From contig NZ_SAUH01000001.1 in assembly GCF_004193175.1 (NCBI RefSeq), positions 5,303,501 through 5,367,500 of the forward strand: a DNA stretch of 64,000 nt, written 5' to 3'. The notes beneath the pieces were generated by a model. That model made no database searches. It was not told the origin of the DNA and was given only the letters and a program-made list of their open reading frames with translations. Both the position numbers and the translations under genes were made by a program. This stretch comes from Streptomyces sp. RFCAC02 (GTDB taxonomy: Bacteria; Actinomycetota; Actinomycetes; Streptomycetales; Streptomycetaceae). Of the stretch, positions 41,512 to 49,596 are shown piece after piece (the first letter of the stretch is position 1; each line of letters starts with the position of its first letter).

Positions 41512-41996
41512 TGGAGGAGCAGCGCGACACGATGCGGGACGGCACCAGGACCGCGGAACGGCCCGTCCCCCCGGCGCCCCAGGACCCGCCGACGGCCCCC
41601 GCCCCGGCGTACGGGACCGGGCCCGCAGCGTACGAGCAGCCGGTGCCGGGGGCGGTCGACCCGGTGGGCGCCGTCGATCCGGTCGCCCCGGCGGGCGCCG
41701 GCGGCCTCGGTGACGGGCTGATCCCGGCGAGCGACGCGGCCGAGCTGCGCGAACGCCTGCAGCACGCGGTCGGCTCGTTCGTCGACGGACCCCGCGAGTC
41801 GGTCGCCGAGGTCGACACGGTGTTCGAGGCGGCCGTGGCGCACATCACCGAGACGCTCACCGCGCGGCGGCGGGCGATGCGGACGCACTGGGACGGCGGC
41901 GACGGGGACGGCCGCGGCGCCGGCCTCGACACCGAGCAGTGGCGCACGATCATGCTGGACTACCGCGACACCATGGAGCGGCTGCTCAGCGCCTGA
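41511..41996 (+). CDS. Unknown protein coupled to the membrane-anchored one
   Basis: A 161-residue protein with a Pro/Ala-rich disordered N-terminal half (residues 1-70, with repeats such as VDPVGAVDPVAPAG). A predicted C-terminal helical part (ELRERLQHAVGSFVDGPRES, FEAAVAHITETLTARRRAM) follows. Its ATG overlaps the TGA of the upstream gene (TGATG). It has no membrane segment. Coupling suggests it works with the membrane-anchored partner, but I do not recognise the family. Confidence 0.7.
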   Translation: MEEQRDTMRDGTRTAERPVPPAPQDPPTAPAPAYGTGPAAYEQPVPGAVDPVGAVDPVAPAGAGGLGDGLIPASDAAELRERLQHAVGSFVDGPRESVAEVDTVFEAAVAHITETLTARRRAMRTHWDGGDGDGRGAGLDTEQWRTIMLDYRDTMERLLSA

Positions 41997-42086
41997 CCCA
42001 CGGGCGCGACGGCGTCCGCGACGACCGGCGGCCCCGGGTACCCCACGCCTCGGGGCCGCCACACCGTGCCGGCGGCCGGCGCGCGC

Positions 42087-43121
42087 TCACAGCAGGGTGA
42101 GCTGCGTGCCGGCCGCTTCGCCGTCCGCGCCGGGCGCGGACCCGGGCGCGCGCAGGCCGCGCGGCGCGCCCCTGCGGGCCGGGCCGATCCCGTACTCGGC
42201 GGCCAGTTCGTGCACCTGGCGGGTGACGCGCCGCTGGTACCACTTCGGGGCGTACGCGCCCCCGGCGTACATGACCTCGTAGCGCCGCACCAGGTCCGAG
42301 CGGTGCCGGGCGAGCCACGCCATGTACCACTCGCGGGCGCCCGGCCGCAGGTGCAGCGTCAGCGGCGTGACGGACACGGCGCCGGCGGCGGCGACGGCGC
42401 GCACCGTCTCGCGGAGCTGGGCGGGGGAGTCCGACAGGTACGGCAGGATCGGCGCCATCAGCACCGAACAGGGGATGCCGACGTCGGCGAGGGCGCGGAT
42501 CACGCCGAGCCGCCGTTCGGGGGCGGGCGTGCCGGGCTCGACCGTGCGCCACAGCTCGCGGTCGGTGAAGCCGACGGACACCGAGATGCCGACGTCGGTG
42601 ACGTCGGCCGCCCGGCGCAGCAGCTCCAGGTCGCGGAGGATCAGCGTGCCCTTGGTGAGGATGGAGAACGGGTTCGCGCGGTCGAGCAGCGCCTCGATGA
42701 TGCCGGGCATGAGCCGGTAGCGGCCCTCCGCGCGCTGGTACGGGTCGACGTTCGTGCCCATGGCGATGTGCTCACCGCGCCATCGGCGGCCGGCCAGTTC
42801 GTGGCGCAGGAGCTGCGGGGCGTTCACCTTGACGACGATCTGCGAATCGAAATCGGCGCCCGTGTCCAGATCGAGGTATGTGTGCGTGTTCCTGGCGAAG
42901 CAGTAGACGCACGCGTGGGAGCAGCCCCGGTACGGGTTCACGGTCCAGACGAACGGCATCCGTGAGGTGCCCGGCACCCGGTTGATGATCGACCGGGCCC
43001 TGACCTCGTGGAACGTGATGCCGCGGAACTCGGGGGTGTCGATCGTCCGGGTCACCGCGTCCGTGCCGAACAGGGCGGGGGCCGCGCCGGGGGTGTCGTC
43101 GCTCAGGTGGTTCCAGCGCAT
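42087..43121 (-). CDS. Rv2578c-type radical SAM protein
   Basis: A 344-residue radical SAM enzyme with the cluster motif CSHACVYC (Cys67, Cys71, Cys74), preceded by PFVWTVNPYRG. GTNVDPYQRAEGRYRLMPGI and DVGISVSVGFTDRELW follow. This is the Rv2578c/SplB-related branch, sometimes compared with spore photoproduct lyase, whose function is unsettled. The ATG at 43121 is the likely start. A LexA-like box lies about 40 bp upstream, suggesting DNA-damage induction. In mycobacteria, as I recall, Rv2578c is also in the LexA regulon. Confidence 0.88.
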   Translation of the reverse strand: MRWNHLSDDTPGAAPALFGTDAVTRTIDTPEFRGITFHEVRARSIINRVPGTSRMPFVWTVNPYRGCSHACVYCFARNTHTYLDLDTGADFDSQIVVKVNAPQLLRHELAGRRWRGEHIAMGTNVDPYQRAEGRYRLMPGIIEALLDRANPFSILTKGTLILRDLELLRRAADVTDVGISVSVGFTDRELWRTVEPGTPAPERRLGVIRALADVGIPCSVLMAPILPYLSDSPAQLRETVRAVAAAGAVSVTPLTLHLRPGAREWYMAWLARHRSDLVRRYEVMYAGGAYAPKWYQRRVTRQVHELAAEYGIGPARRGAPRGLRAPGSAPGADGEAAGTQLTLL

Positions 43122-43161
43122 GGGGGGCCGCCTCCTCGGGTCCTGGGCTCGTGCCGCTGAT

Positions 43162-43177
43162 TCGAACACGTATTCGC
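43162..43177. promoter_or_regulatory. LexA-like SOS box
   Basis: TCGAAC-acgt-ATTCGC resembles the actinobacterial SOS box TCGAAC-N4-GTTCGA, matching 10 of 12 consensus positions in the two half-sites. It lies in the promoter of the Rv2578c-type gene. A half-site GTTCGAA occurs about 35 bp further upstream. Confidence 0.6.
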
Positions 43178-43307
43178 TTGTGGCCTTCTTAGGACACCTG
43201 TTCGAATCGATGCTGTCAAGCCGGACCTGAGCCCGCCCGGACGGCCCTCCGGCGCGGGGGTGCGGCGGAGGGCCGTGCGCGTGCGGGAGCCGGGCCCGCT
43301 GCGCGGG

Positions 43308-43652
43308 TCACTCGCCGGTGCGCCGCAGCGCGGCGGCCATCTCCGACGAGTCGTGGTCGGGGTCGACACCCTCGACGATGATCAGCTCGCCCTCCAGGTG
43401 CCTGGTGCGCAGCGGCTTGATCTCCTGGTAGGCGGGCGAGGCGTAGAACCGCCGGGCGTGGTCCATCGAGGGGAACGCGACCAGGATGACGTCGCCGGGC
43501 CACGAGCCCTCCTTCACGTCCACGGTGCCGCCGTGGATGAGGAAGCGCCCGGAGAACGGGTCGAGGGTCGACTGGATCCTCGCCAGGTACTCCAGCACCT
43601 CGGGGTGGGTCTCCTCGGTCCTGCGCAGGTGGGCGAGTATGTAAGCGGTCAT
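43308..43652 (-). CDS. DUF1330 protein
   Basis: A 114-residue dimeric ferredoxin-like alpha/beta protein of the DUF1330 family, recognised by FSGRFLIHGGTVDVKEGSWP, VILVAFPSMDHARRFYASPA and YQEIKPLR. Function unknown; some relatives are monooxygenase-like. It lies 60 bases downstream of the SnoaL-like gene and is probably co-transcribed with it, opposite a LuxR-LAL regulator. Confidence 0.88.
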   Translation of the reverse strand: MTAYILAHLRRTEETHPEVLEYLARIQSTLDPFSGRFLIHGGTVDVKEGSWPGDVILVAFPSMDHARRFYASPAYQEIKPLRTRHLEGELIIVEGVDPDHDSSEMAAALRRTGE

Positions 43653-43712
43653 CGTCGTACCTCTCGGAGTTCGTTGCCGTGCGTGTGTGCGTTCGCGGGG
43701 GGGCGAGGGACG

Positions 43713-44081
43713 TCAGGCGCCGGCGGGCACCTTGTCCAGGAAGCCGAGGACCTGGCGGATGCGGCCGTCCTCGCCGAGCACCGCCACGTCGAAGCCGATG
43801 ACGACCGGTTCGCCCCCCTCGGGTCCCAGGTGCCAGGTGAACCGGGCGATGCCGTGGTGGGCGTCGACGGGGCCGCCCGGGCCGAACACCAGACCGGCGA
43901 ACTGCCCCCGCACGGCGGCGATGGTGGCGTCGAGCGCCGCGTGGCCCCGGACGGTGACCAGCGGGTCGGTGTACTCGGCGTCCTCGGTGAAGACCTCGGC
44001 GATCAGGCGCCGGCGGGCCTCGGTGTCGGTCTCGTTCCAAGCGGCGAGGTAGCGCTCGACCAGCTCGTTGATGTCACTCAT
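43713..44081 (-). CDS. SnoaL/NTF2-like protein
   Basis: A 122-residue cone-shaped NTF2-like protein: MSDINELVERYLAAWNETDT, then LIAEVFTEDAEYTDPLVTVRG, HHGIARFTWHLGPEGG and a C-terminal GRIRQVLGFLD. It could be a small isomerase, cyclase or ligand-binding protein. GAGAGG lies 7 bases before the ATG at 44081. It is divergent from the LuxR-LAL regulator (159 bp apart), so it is a likely target of it. I see no biosynthetic cluster to reveal a substrate. Confidence 0.85.
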   Translation of the reverse strand: MSDINELVERYLAAWNETDTEARRRLIAEVFTEDAEYTDPLVTVRGHAALDATIAAVRGQFAGLVFGPGGPVDAHHGIARFTWHLGPEGGEPVVIGFDVAVLGEDGRIRQVLGFLDKVPAGA

Positions 44082-44240
44082 GGATCTGCCTCTCTGTGAT
44101 CGCCCTGCGGCGACGACCACAAAGCTAGGCAGCACGGCGCGGCACGGAATCCGTCGTGCTTAAGTACTTCCGTACCGGCCGCCCCTCACCGGAGTCGGCG
44201 GTTGCCGCGCGGTCCCCCCGGCAGCGATGATGCGTGCGAC

Positions 44241-47003
44241 ATGGACGATCGGCGAGTGGCGCGGCAACCCGGTGAGCTGTACGGCAGGCAGGCCGAGCGG
44301 CAGGCGCTCGCCGCTCTGCTCGACGGCGCCCGTGCCGGTCGGAGCGGCGCGCTGGTGCTGCGGGGGGAGCCGGGGATCGGGAAGACGGCGCTGCTCGACG
44401 ACGCCGCGTCGGCCGCGCAGGACATGCGGCTGCTGCGCGGCACCGGAGTGGAGGGCGAGGCCGAACTGCCGTTCGCCGGCCTGCATCTCCTGCTGCGCCC
44501 CGTGCTCGACCGCCTGGCGGCGCTGCCAGGACCGCAGCGCGCCGCGCTGGAGTCGGCGCTGGGCCTCGCCCCGTCCCCGGGCCACGACCCCCTGCTCGTC
44601 GGGCTCGCGGTGCTGTCGCTGCTGGCCGAGTACGCGGCCGGAGCGGGGCTGTTGTGCGCCGTCGACGACGCGCAGTGGCTCGACGGCGCGTCCCGGGACG
44701 CGCTGGTCTTCGCCGCCCGCAGACTCCACGCCGAGGGCGTCGTGATCGTCTTCGCCGCCCGGGACGGCGAGGGCACCTTCCCGGGGACCGGCCTGCCCGA
44801 GCGGCGCCTGACCGGGCTGACACCCGAGGCGGCGGCGGCGCTGCTGGACCGCCGCCCGCTCCCCCCGGCCGTCCGCTACCGCGCGCTCGCCGAAGCGCAG
44901 GGCAACCCCCTCGCGCTGACCGAGCTGCCCGTGGCTCTCGCCGCCGAGCGGCACAGCGGGTTCAGCCCCGGCGCGCTGCCGCTGACCGACCGGCTGTGCC
45001 TGGCCTTCCACGGCCGGGTCAGCCGCCTGCCCGCGACCACGCAGCACCTCCTGCTGCTCGCCGCGGCGAACGGAGGGGGCGAGGTCGCCGTGCTGCTGCG
45101 CGCGGCCGAGGCGGCCGGGGCGGGCACCGAGGACCTGGCCCGCGCCGAGGAAGCCGGGCTGCTCCGCCGCGGCGACGCCGACGGCACCACCGTCGTCTTC
45201 CGCCATCCGCTGATACGCGCCGCCGTCCACCAGCGTGCTGCGCTCGGCCACCGGCTGGCGGCGCACCGCGCCCTGGCCGCCGCGCTCGACGCACCGCAGT
45301 ACGCCGACCGCCGGGCCTGGCACCTGGCGGCGGCCGCGACCGGCCCCGACGACGAGGCCGCCACCGCGCTGGAGAGCACCGCCGCACGGGCACGCGGACG
45401 CGGCGGTCACCGGGCGGCCGCCGCGGCGTACGAGCGAGCTGCCCGCCTCACGGTCGCGCCGGCCGGCCGAGCCCGCCGCGAACTGCTCGCGGCGGAGGCC
45501 GCTCTCGAAGCGGGGGAGCTCGACCGCGCCGAGGAACTGGCACGGCGCGCCGCCGACCGCGCCGGCGACAGCGCAGCGCTGGGGGCCGGGCCCCGGCACG
45601 TGCGGGCACTCGCCGCGTTCTGGCGGGGCGCGTACCCCGCCGCCCAGGAACTGCTCATCGACGGAGCCGCGCTCGTCCGCGACACCGATCCGCCCCTGGC
45701 CGCGAGAATGCTCATCCAGGCCGTGCACACCGCCTGGTACCTCGGCGAACGGCACCTCGCACAGACGCTGGAACGGCTGGCGGGGGTGCCGCTGCGGGAC
45801 AGCGACCCTCTCGCCCCCGTGGCCGGTTTCCTCGGTCGCCTGCTGGACCGGGGACGCCCGGGTCCGCCGCCCTCCCTGGACGACACCCTGGACGCGGTCC
45901 GCAGTCGCGGCCGGGTGCCCGACCAGTCGCTCGTCCTTCTCTGCGGCGCGGCGATGGGACGCGGCCAGGACGCCGACGCCTACCGGCTGGCCAGGACCCT
46001 CGCGGCGGACCTCCGGTCGGCCGGTGCGGCCGGGCGCCTGCCCACCGTGCTGTTCCTCGTCGCCGAGGGCGAGGTCTTCACCGGCCGGCACCGGGACGCC
46101 CGCACCACCGCGGCCGAGGCGCTGGCGCTGGCCCGCGACACCGGTCAGCGCCAGTGGGTCGGCCAGTTCGGCAGCGTGCTCGCCTACCTGGACGCCGCCG
46201 AGGGCGACGAGGAGGCGTGCCGACGGCACGCCGACGCGGGGATGTCGGGGGCCACCGCGAGCTCCATCGCCCCCGGCGCGCCGTGGGCACACTGGTCGCT
46301 CGGCCTGCTCGCCCTCGGCCACGGCCGTGCCGAGGACGCCCTCTCCCGTTTCGAACGGCTCACCCGCGAACCGATGCGCCACCACTTCTGCGCCGTGCGC
46401 TCGGTCCCCGACCTGGTGGAGGCCGCGGTACGGGTGGGCGCCCCCGAACGCGCCGGCGAGGCGGTCGAGCGCTTCGCCCGGTGGGCGGAGGCCGTCCGGC
46501 AGCCGTGGGCCGACGCCCTCCTGCTGCGCTGCCGCGCCCTGCTCGGTCCCGACAGCGACGCCGAGCGGCACTACCCGGCGGCGCTGCGCGCCCACGACAG
46601 GGAGGCCCGCCCCCTGGAGTACGCCAGGACCGCCCTGCTCCACGGCGAGTGGCTGCGCCGGGCACAGCGCAAGGCCGAGGCCCGCCCCCACCTCAACGAC
46701 GCCCTGGAGACGTTCGGGCGACTCGGCATGCGGCCCTGGGCCGAGCGGGCCCGCGGCGAACTCACCGCGACCGGCACGAAGGACACCGCGTCCCGTCCCG
46801 TACGCGGCCCGGCGGCCGGCCTGACGCCGCAGGAACGCCAGATCGCCCGCCTCGCCGCCCGGGGACTGTCCAACCGCGACATCGCCGCGCAACTGTTCCT
46901 CAGCCACCGTACGGTCGGCTACCACCTCTACAAGGCCTACCCGAAACTCGGCATCGCCTCCCGCGGCGAGCTGAGGGACCTGGCCGCCCGCGACGAACTC
47001 TGA
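44241..47003 (+). CDS. LuxR-family regulator of the LAL type
   Basis: A 920-residue regulator. The N-terminal STAND-type ATPase has Walker A GEPGIGKT (42-49) and Walker B LLCAVDDAQWLD. A long TPR-like helical region follows (for example RRELLAAEAALEAGELDRAE, RARGELTATG). The C-terminal LuxR helix-turn-helix is LTPQERQIARLAARGLSNRD ... SHRTVGYHLYKAYPKLGI. LAL regulators control antibiotic or carbohydrate genes. This one is divergent from the SnoaL-DUF1330 pair and 13 bases upstream of a cupin gene, which are its probable targets. The ATG at 44241 is preferred. Confidence 0.9.
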   Translation: MDDRRVARQPGELYGRQAERQALAALLDGARAGRSGALVLRGEPGIGKTALLDDAASAAQDMRLLRGTGVEGEAELPFAGLHLLLRPVLDRLAALPGPQRAALESALGLAPSPGHDPLLVGLAVLSLLAEYAAGAGLLCAVDDAQWLDGASRDALVFAARRLHAEGVVIVFAARDGEGTFPGTGLPERRLTGLTPEAAAALLDRRPLPPAVRYRALAEAQGNPLALTELPVALAAERHSGFSPGALPLTDRLCLAFHGRVSRLPATTQHLLLLAAANGGGEVAVLLRAAEAAGAGTEDLARAEEAGLLRRGDADGTTVVFRHPLIRAAVHQRAALGHRLAAHRALAAALDAPQYADRRAWHLAAAATGPDDEAATALESTAARARGRGGHRAAAAAYERAARLTVAPAGRARRELLAAEAALEAGELDRAEELARRAADRAGDSAALGAGPRHVRALAAFWRGAYPAAQELLIDGAALVRDTDPPLAARMLIQAVHTAWYLGERHLAQTLERLAGVPLRDSDPLAPVAGFLGRLLDRGRPGPPPSLDDTLDAVRSRGRVPDQSLVLLCGAAMGRGQDADAYRLARTLAADLRSAGAAGRLPTVLFLVAEGEVFTGRHRDARTTAAEALALARDTGQRQWVGQFGSVLAYLDAAEGDEEACRRHADAGMSGATASSIAPGAPWAHWSLGLLALGHGRAEDALSRFERLTREPMRHHFCAVRSVPDLVEAAVRVGAPERAGEAVERFARWAEAVRQPWADALLLRCRALLGPDSDAERHYPAALRAHDREARPLEYARTALLHGEWLRRAQRKAEARPHLNDALETFGRLGMRPWAERARGELTATGTKDTASRPVRGPAAGLTPQERQIARLAARGLSNRDIAAQLFLSHRTVGYHLYKAYPKLGIASRGELRDLAARDEL

Positions 47004-47016
47004 GAGAGCACCGAGG

Positions 47017-47352
47017 ATGACGACACCCCGCACGGTACGGACCGGAGAGATCCTCTCCGTCGCCGTCGACGACCTGCCCGCCGAGGACCTCGCCCCCGGC
47101 ATCCGCGTACGGGCGCTCCCCGGCATGCCCGGCATCAGGACGTGGGTCATCGACCTGGACCCCGGCGCCGAGTGGCCCGAGCCGGACGTCCACGCGGCGT
47201 ACGGCGAGGCGTACTTCGTCGTCGCCGGCGAGATCATCGAGGGCGAACACACCCACGGCCCCGGCACCTACGTGGCCTTCGGGGCGGGGACCGGCCACCG
47301 CCCGCGCACCGAGACGGGCGTCCGCGCCTTCGGCTTCAACTACGACGTGTGA
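47017..47352 (+). CDS. Cupin-domain protein
   Basis: A 111-residue single-domain cupin. WVIDLDPGAEWPEPDVHAAY and AYFVVAGEIIEGEHTHGPGT are the two conserved cupin motifs, with His and Glu positions for a metal, ending YVAFGAGTGHRPRTETG. Function unknown; it may act as a small dioxygenase or sugar-binding protein. It starts 13 bases after the LAL gene and is probably in the same operon. Confidence 0.85.
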   Translation: MTTPRTVRTGEILSVAVDDLPAEDLAPGIRVRALPGMPGIRTWVIDLDPGAEWPEPDVHAAYGEAYFVVAGEIIEGEHTHGPGTYVAFGAGTGHRPRTETGVRAFGFNYDV

Positions 47353-47406
47353 CCGCGGCCCGGTGATCAGGTGCGCCGGCCGGCCCAGCCGGTAACGTGG
47401 CGCGCC

Positions 47407-48243
47407 ATGACGAAGATCCTCATCTCGGCGGACATGGAGGGCGCCACGGGCGTCACCTGGCCCGCCGACTGCCTCCCGGGCACCCCCGAGTGGCAGCGGT
47501 GCCGGCCGATGTTCACCTCCGACGTGAACGCGGCGATCGCCGGCTTCCTCGACGGCGGCGCCGACGAGGTGATCGTCAACGAGGCGCACATGACCATGCG
47601 CAACCTCCTCCTCGAACAGCTCGACGACCGCGCCACCCTCCTCACCGGCCGGCACAAGGCGCTCAGCATGGTCGAGGGCGTCCAGCACGGCGACATCGAC
47701 GGCATCGCCTTCGTCGGCTACCACACCGGCGCGGGCGACGAGGGCGTCCTCGCCCACACCTACCTCGGCAACTCCCTCACCGGAGTCTTCGTGGACGGCG
47801 TGCGCGCGAGCGAGGGACTGCTCAACTCGCTCGTCGCCGCCGAGTACGGCACCCCCGTCGTCCTCGTCACCGGGGACGACCGCACCGTGGCCGACGCCGC
47901 CCGGTGGGCGCCCGACGCGGTCGGCGCCGCCGTCAAGGACTACGTCTCCCGCTACGCCGCCGTCTGCCGCACGCCCGCCCGTACGGCCGCCGACATCCGC
48001 GCCGCCGCGGCCCGGGCGGCGGCGCTCGCCGTGCGCCACGCGCCCGCCCCGCCGCGCGAGCGCCGGGTGGAGATCGAGTTCGACGCCGAGCACCTCGCCG
48101 GCGCGGCGACCGTCGTGCCCGGCGTCGAGCAGACCGGCCCCTGCCGCGTGGCGTACCGCGCGCCGAGCATGTACGAGGGAATCAGGTGTTTCAAGGCGGT
48201 CACGACCGTTGTGTCCGCCGCAGTGGAGGAATGGTATGGCTGA
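47407..48243 (+). CDS. M55-family D-aminopeptidase
   Basis: A 278-residue zinc peptidase of the DppA group. The start KILISADMEGATGVTW carries the Asp and Glu metal ligands, and NEAHMTMRNLL and FVGYHTGAGDEGVLAHTY supply His residues. These peptidases remove D-amino acids such as D-Ala from the N-terminus of peptides, including cell-wall peptides. The next gene starts within its last eight bases, so they are coupled. It heads a three-gene peptidase operon (M55, M20, S9). Confidence 0.9.
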   Translation: MTKILISADMEGATGVTWPADCLPGTPEWQRCRPMFTSDVNAAIAGFLDGGADEVIVNEAHMTMRNLLLEQLDDRATLLTGRHKALSMVEGVQHGDIDGIAFVGYHTGAGDEGVLAHTYLGNSLTGVFVDGVRASEGLLNSLVAAEYGTPVVLVTGDDRTVADAARWAPDAVGAAVKDYVSRYAAVCRTPARTAADIRAAAARAAALAVRHAPAPPRERRVEIEFDAEHLAGAATVVPGVEQTGPCRVAYRAPSMYEGIRCFKAVTTVVSAAVEEWYG

Positions 48244-49582
48244 GCACCACATCGACGCGGAAGCGCTGGACGAGGCGGTGCGCTGCACGGCCGACCTGAT
48301 CCGCTTCGACACGACCAACCGCGGCGGCGGCGACGGCGCCGAGCGGCCCGCCGCCGAGTACGTCGCCGCCCGCCTCGCCGAGGCCGGTGCCGAACCGCGC
48401 CTGCTGGAGAAGGAGGCGGGCCGCACCAACGTCGTCGCCCGCGTCCCCGGCACCGACCCGGCGGCCCCCGCGCTCCTGGTCCACGGCCACCTCGACGTCG
48501 TCCCGGCCGACGCCGCCGAGTGGAGCGTGCCGCCGTTCTCCGGCGAGATCCGCGACGGCGTCGTCTGGGGCCGGGGGGCCGTGGACATGAAGGGCTCCAT
48601 CGCCATGGTCCTCGCCGTCGTCCGCGCCTGGGCGCGGGCCGGCGTGCGGCCCCGCAGGGACGTCGTCCTCGCCTTCACCGCCGACGAGGAGGACACCGCG
48701 CAGTACGGCGCCGGCTTCCTCGTCGCCGAGCACGCCGACCTCTTCGACGGCTGCACCGAGGCCATCGGCGAGTCCGGCGCCTACACCTTCCACCCCGGCG
48801 ACGGCCGCCGCCTCTACCCGGTCGGCGGCGGGGAGCGCGGCACCGCCTGGCTCACCCTCACCGCCACCGGGCGCGCGGGCCACGGCTCGAAGATCAACCG
48901 GGAGAACGCCGTCACCCGCCTCGCCGCCGCCGTCGCGCGCATCGGCGAGCACTCCTGGCCGCTGCGCCTCACCGCGACCGTCCGCGCCGCCCTCACGGAC
49001 CTCGCCGTGCTGTACGGCCACCCCGTGCCCGACTTCGACGGCCCCGACCCCGACGCCGTCGCGCGCGCGGTGGACGCCCTCGTCGAAGCCATCGGCCCGG
49101 CTGCGGCCCTCGTCGCCCCCACCCTCCGCAACAGCGCCAACCCCACGATGTTCGACGCCGGTTACAAGGTGAACGTCATCCCCGGCCGCGCCACTGCCCA
49201 CGTCGACGGCCGCGTCCTGCCCGGCGGCGACGAGGAGTTCACCGCCACCATGGACCGGCTCACCGGCCCCGGCGTCACCTGGTCGCCGCTGCACCGCGAG
49301 ATCCCCCTCGAAGCCCCGGTGGACGGGCCGGCGTTCGCCGCGCTCAGGGAGTCCCTGCTGCACTTCGACCCCGGCGCGCACGTCATCCCGTACTGCATGT
49401 CCGGCGGCACGGACGCCAAGCAGTTCTCCCGCCTCGGCCTGGCCGCTTACGGGTTCATGCCCCTGCGCATCCCGCCCGACCTCGACTACCAGGCGATGTT
49501 CCACGGCGTCGACGAACGCGTGCCCGTCGACGGCCTGCACTTCGGCACCCGCGTCCTCGACCGCGCCCTGCTCGCCCTCTAG
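48236..49582 (+). CDS. M20-family metallopeptidase
   Basis: A 448-residue zinc peptidase of the M20/ArgE/DapE group. Metal and catalytic motifs are VHGHLDVVPAD, WGRGAVDMKGS, FTADEEDTAQYGAG, ATGRAGHGSKIN and YCMSGGTDAKQFS with the last His region near the C-terminus. It should hydrolyse dipeptides or N-acyl amino acids. Its ATG lies inside the end of the M55 gene, with GGAGG 8 bases upstream. The S9 gene follows after 14 bases. Together the three genes probably degrade short peptides that may contain D-residues. Confidence 0.9.
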   Translation: MAEHHIDAEALDEAVRCTADLIRFDTTNRGGGDGAERPAAEYVAARLAEAGAEPRLLEKEAGRTNVVARVPGTDPAAPALLVHGHLDVVPADAAEWSVPPFSGEIRDGVVWGRGAVDMKGSIAMVLAVVRAWARAGVRPRRDVVLAFTADEEDTAQYGAGFLVAEHADLFDGCTEAIGESGAYTFHPGDGRRLYPVGGGERGTAWLTLTATGRAGHGSKINRENAVTRLAAAVARIGEHSWPLRLTATVRAALTDLAVLYGHPVPDFDGPDPDAVARAVDALVEAIGPAAALVAPTLRNSANPTMFDAGYKVNVIPGRATAHVDGRVLPGGDEEFTATMDRLTGPGVTWSPLHREIPLEAPVDGPAFAALRESLLHFDPGAHVIPYCMSGGTDAKQFSRLGLAAYGFMPLRIPPDLDYQAMFHGVDERVPVDGLHFGTRVLDRALLAL

Positions 49583-49596
49583 AGGAGACCCAGCCC

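Noticed and set aside
44160..47267. A 1035-codon minus-strand frame across the LAL regulator
   Set aside because: Same GC-driven shadow; no domain, and the plus-strand product has intact ATPase and LuxR motifs.
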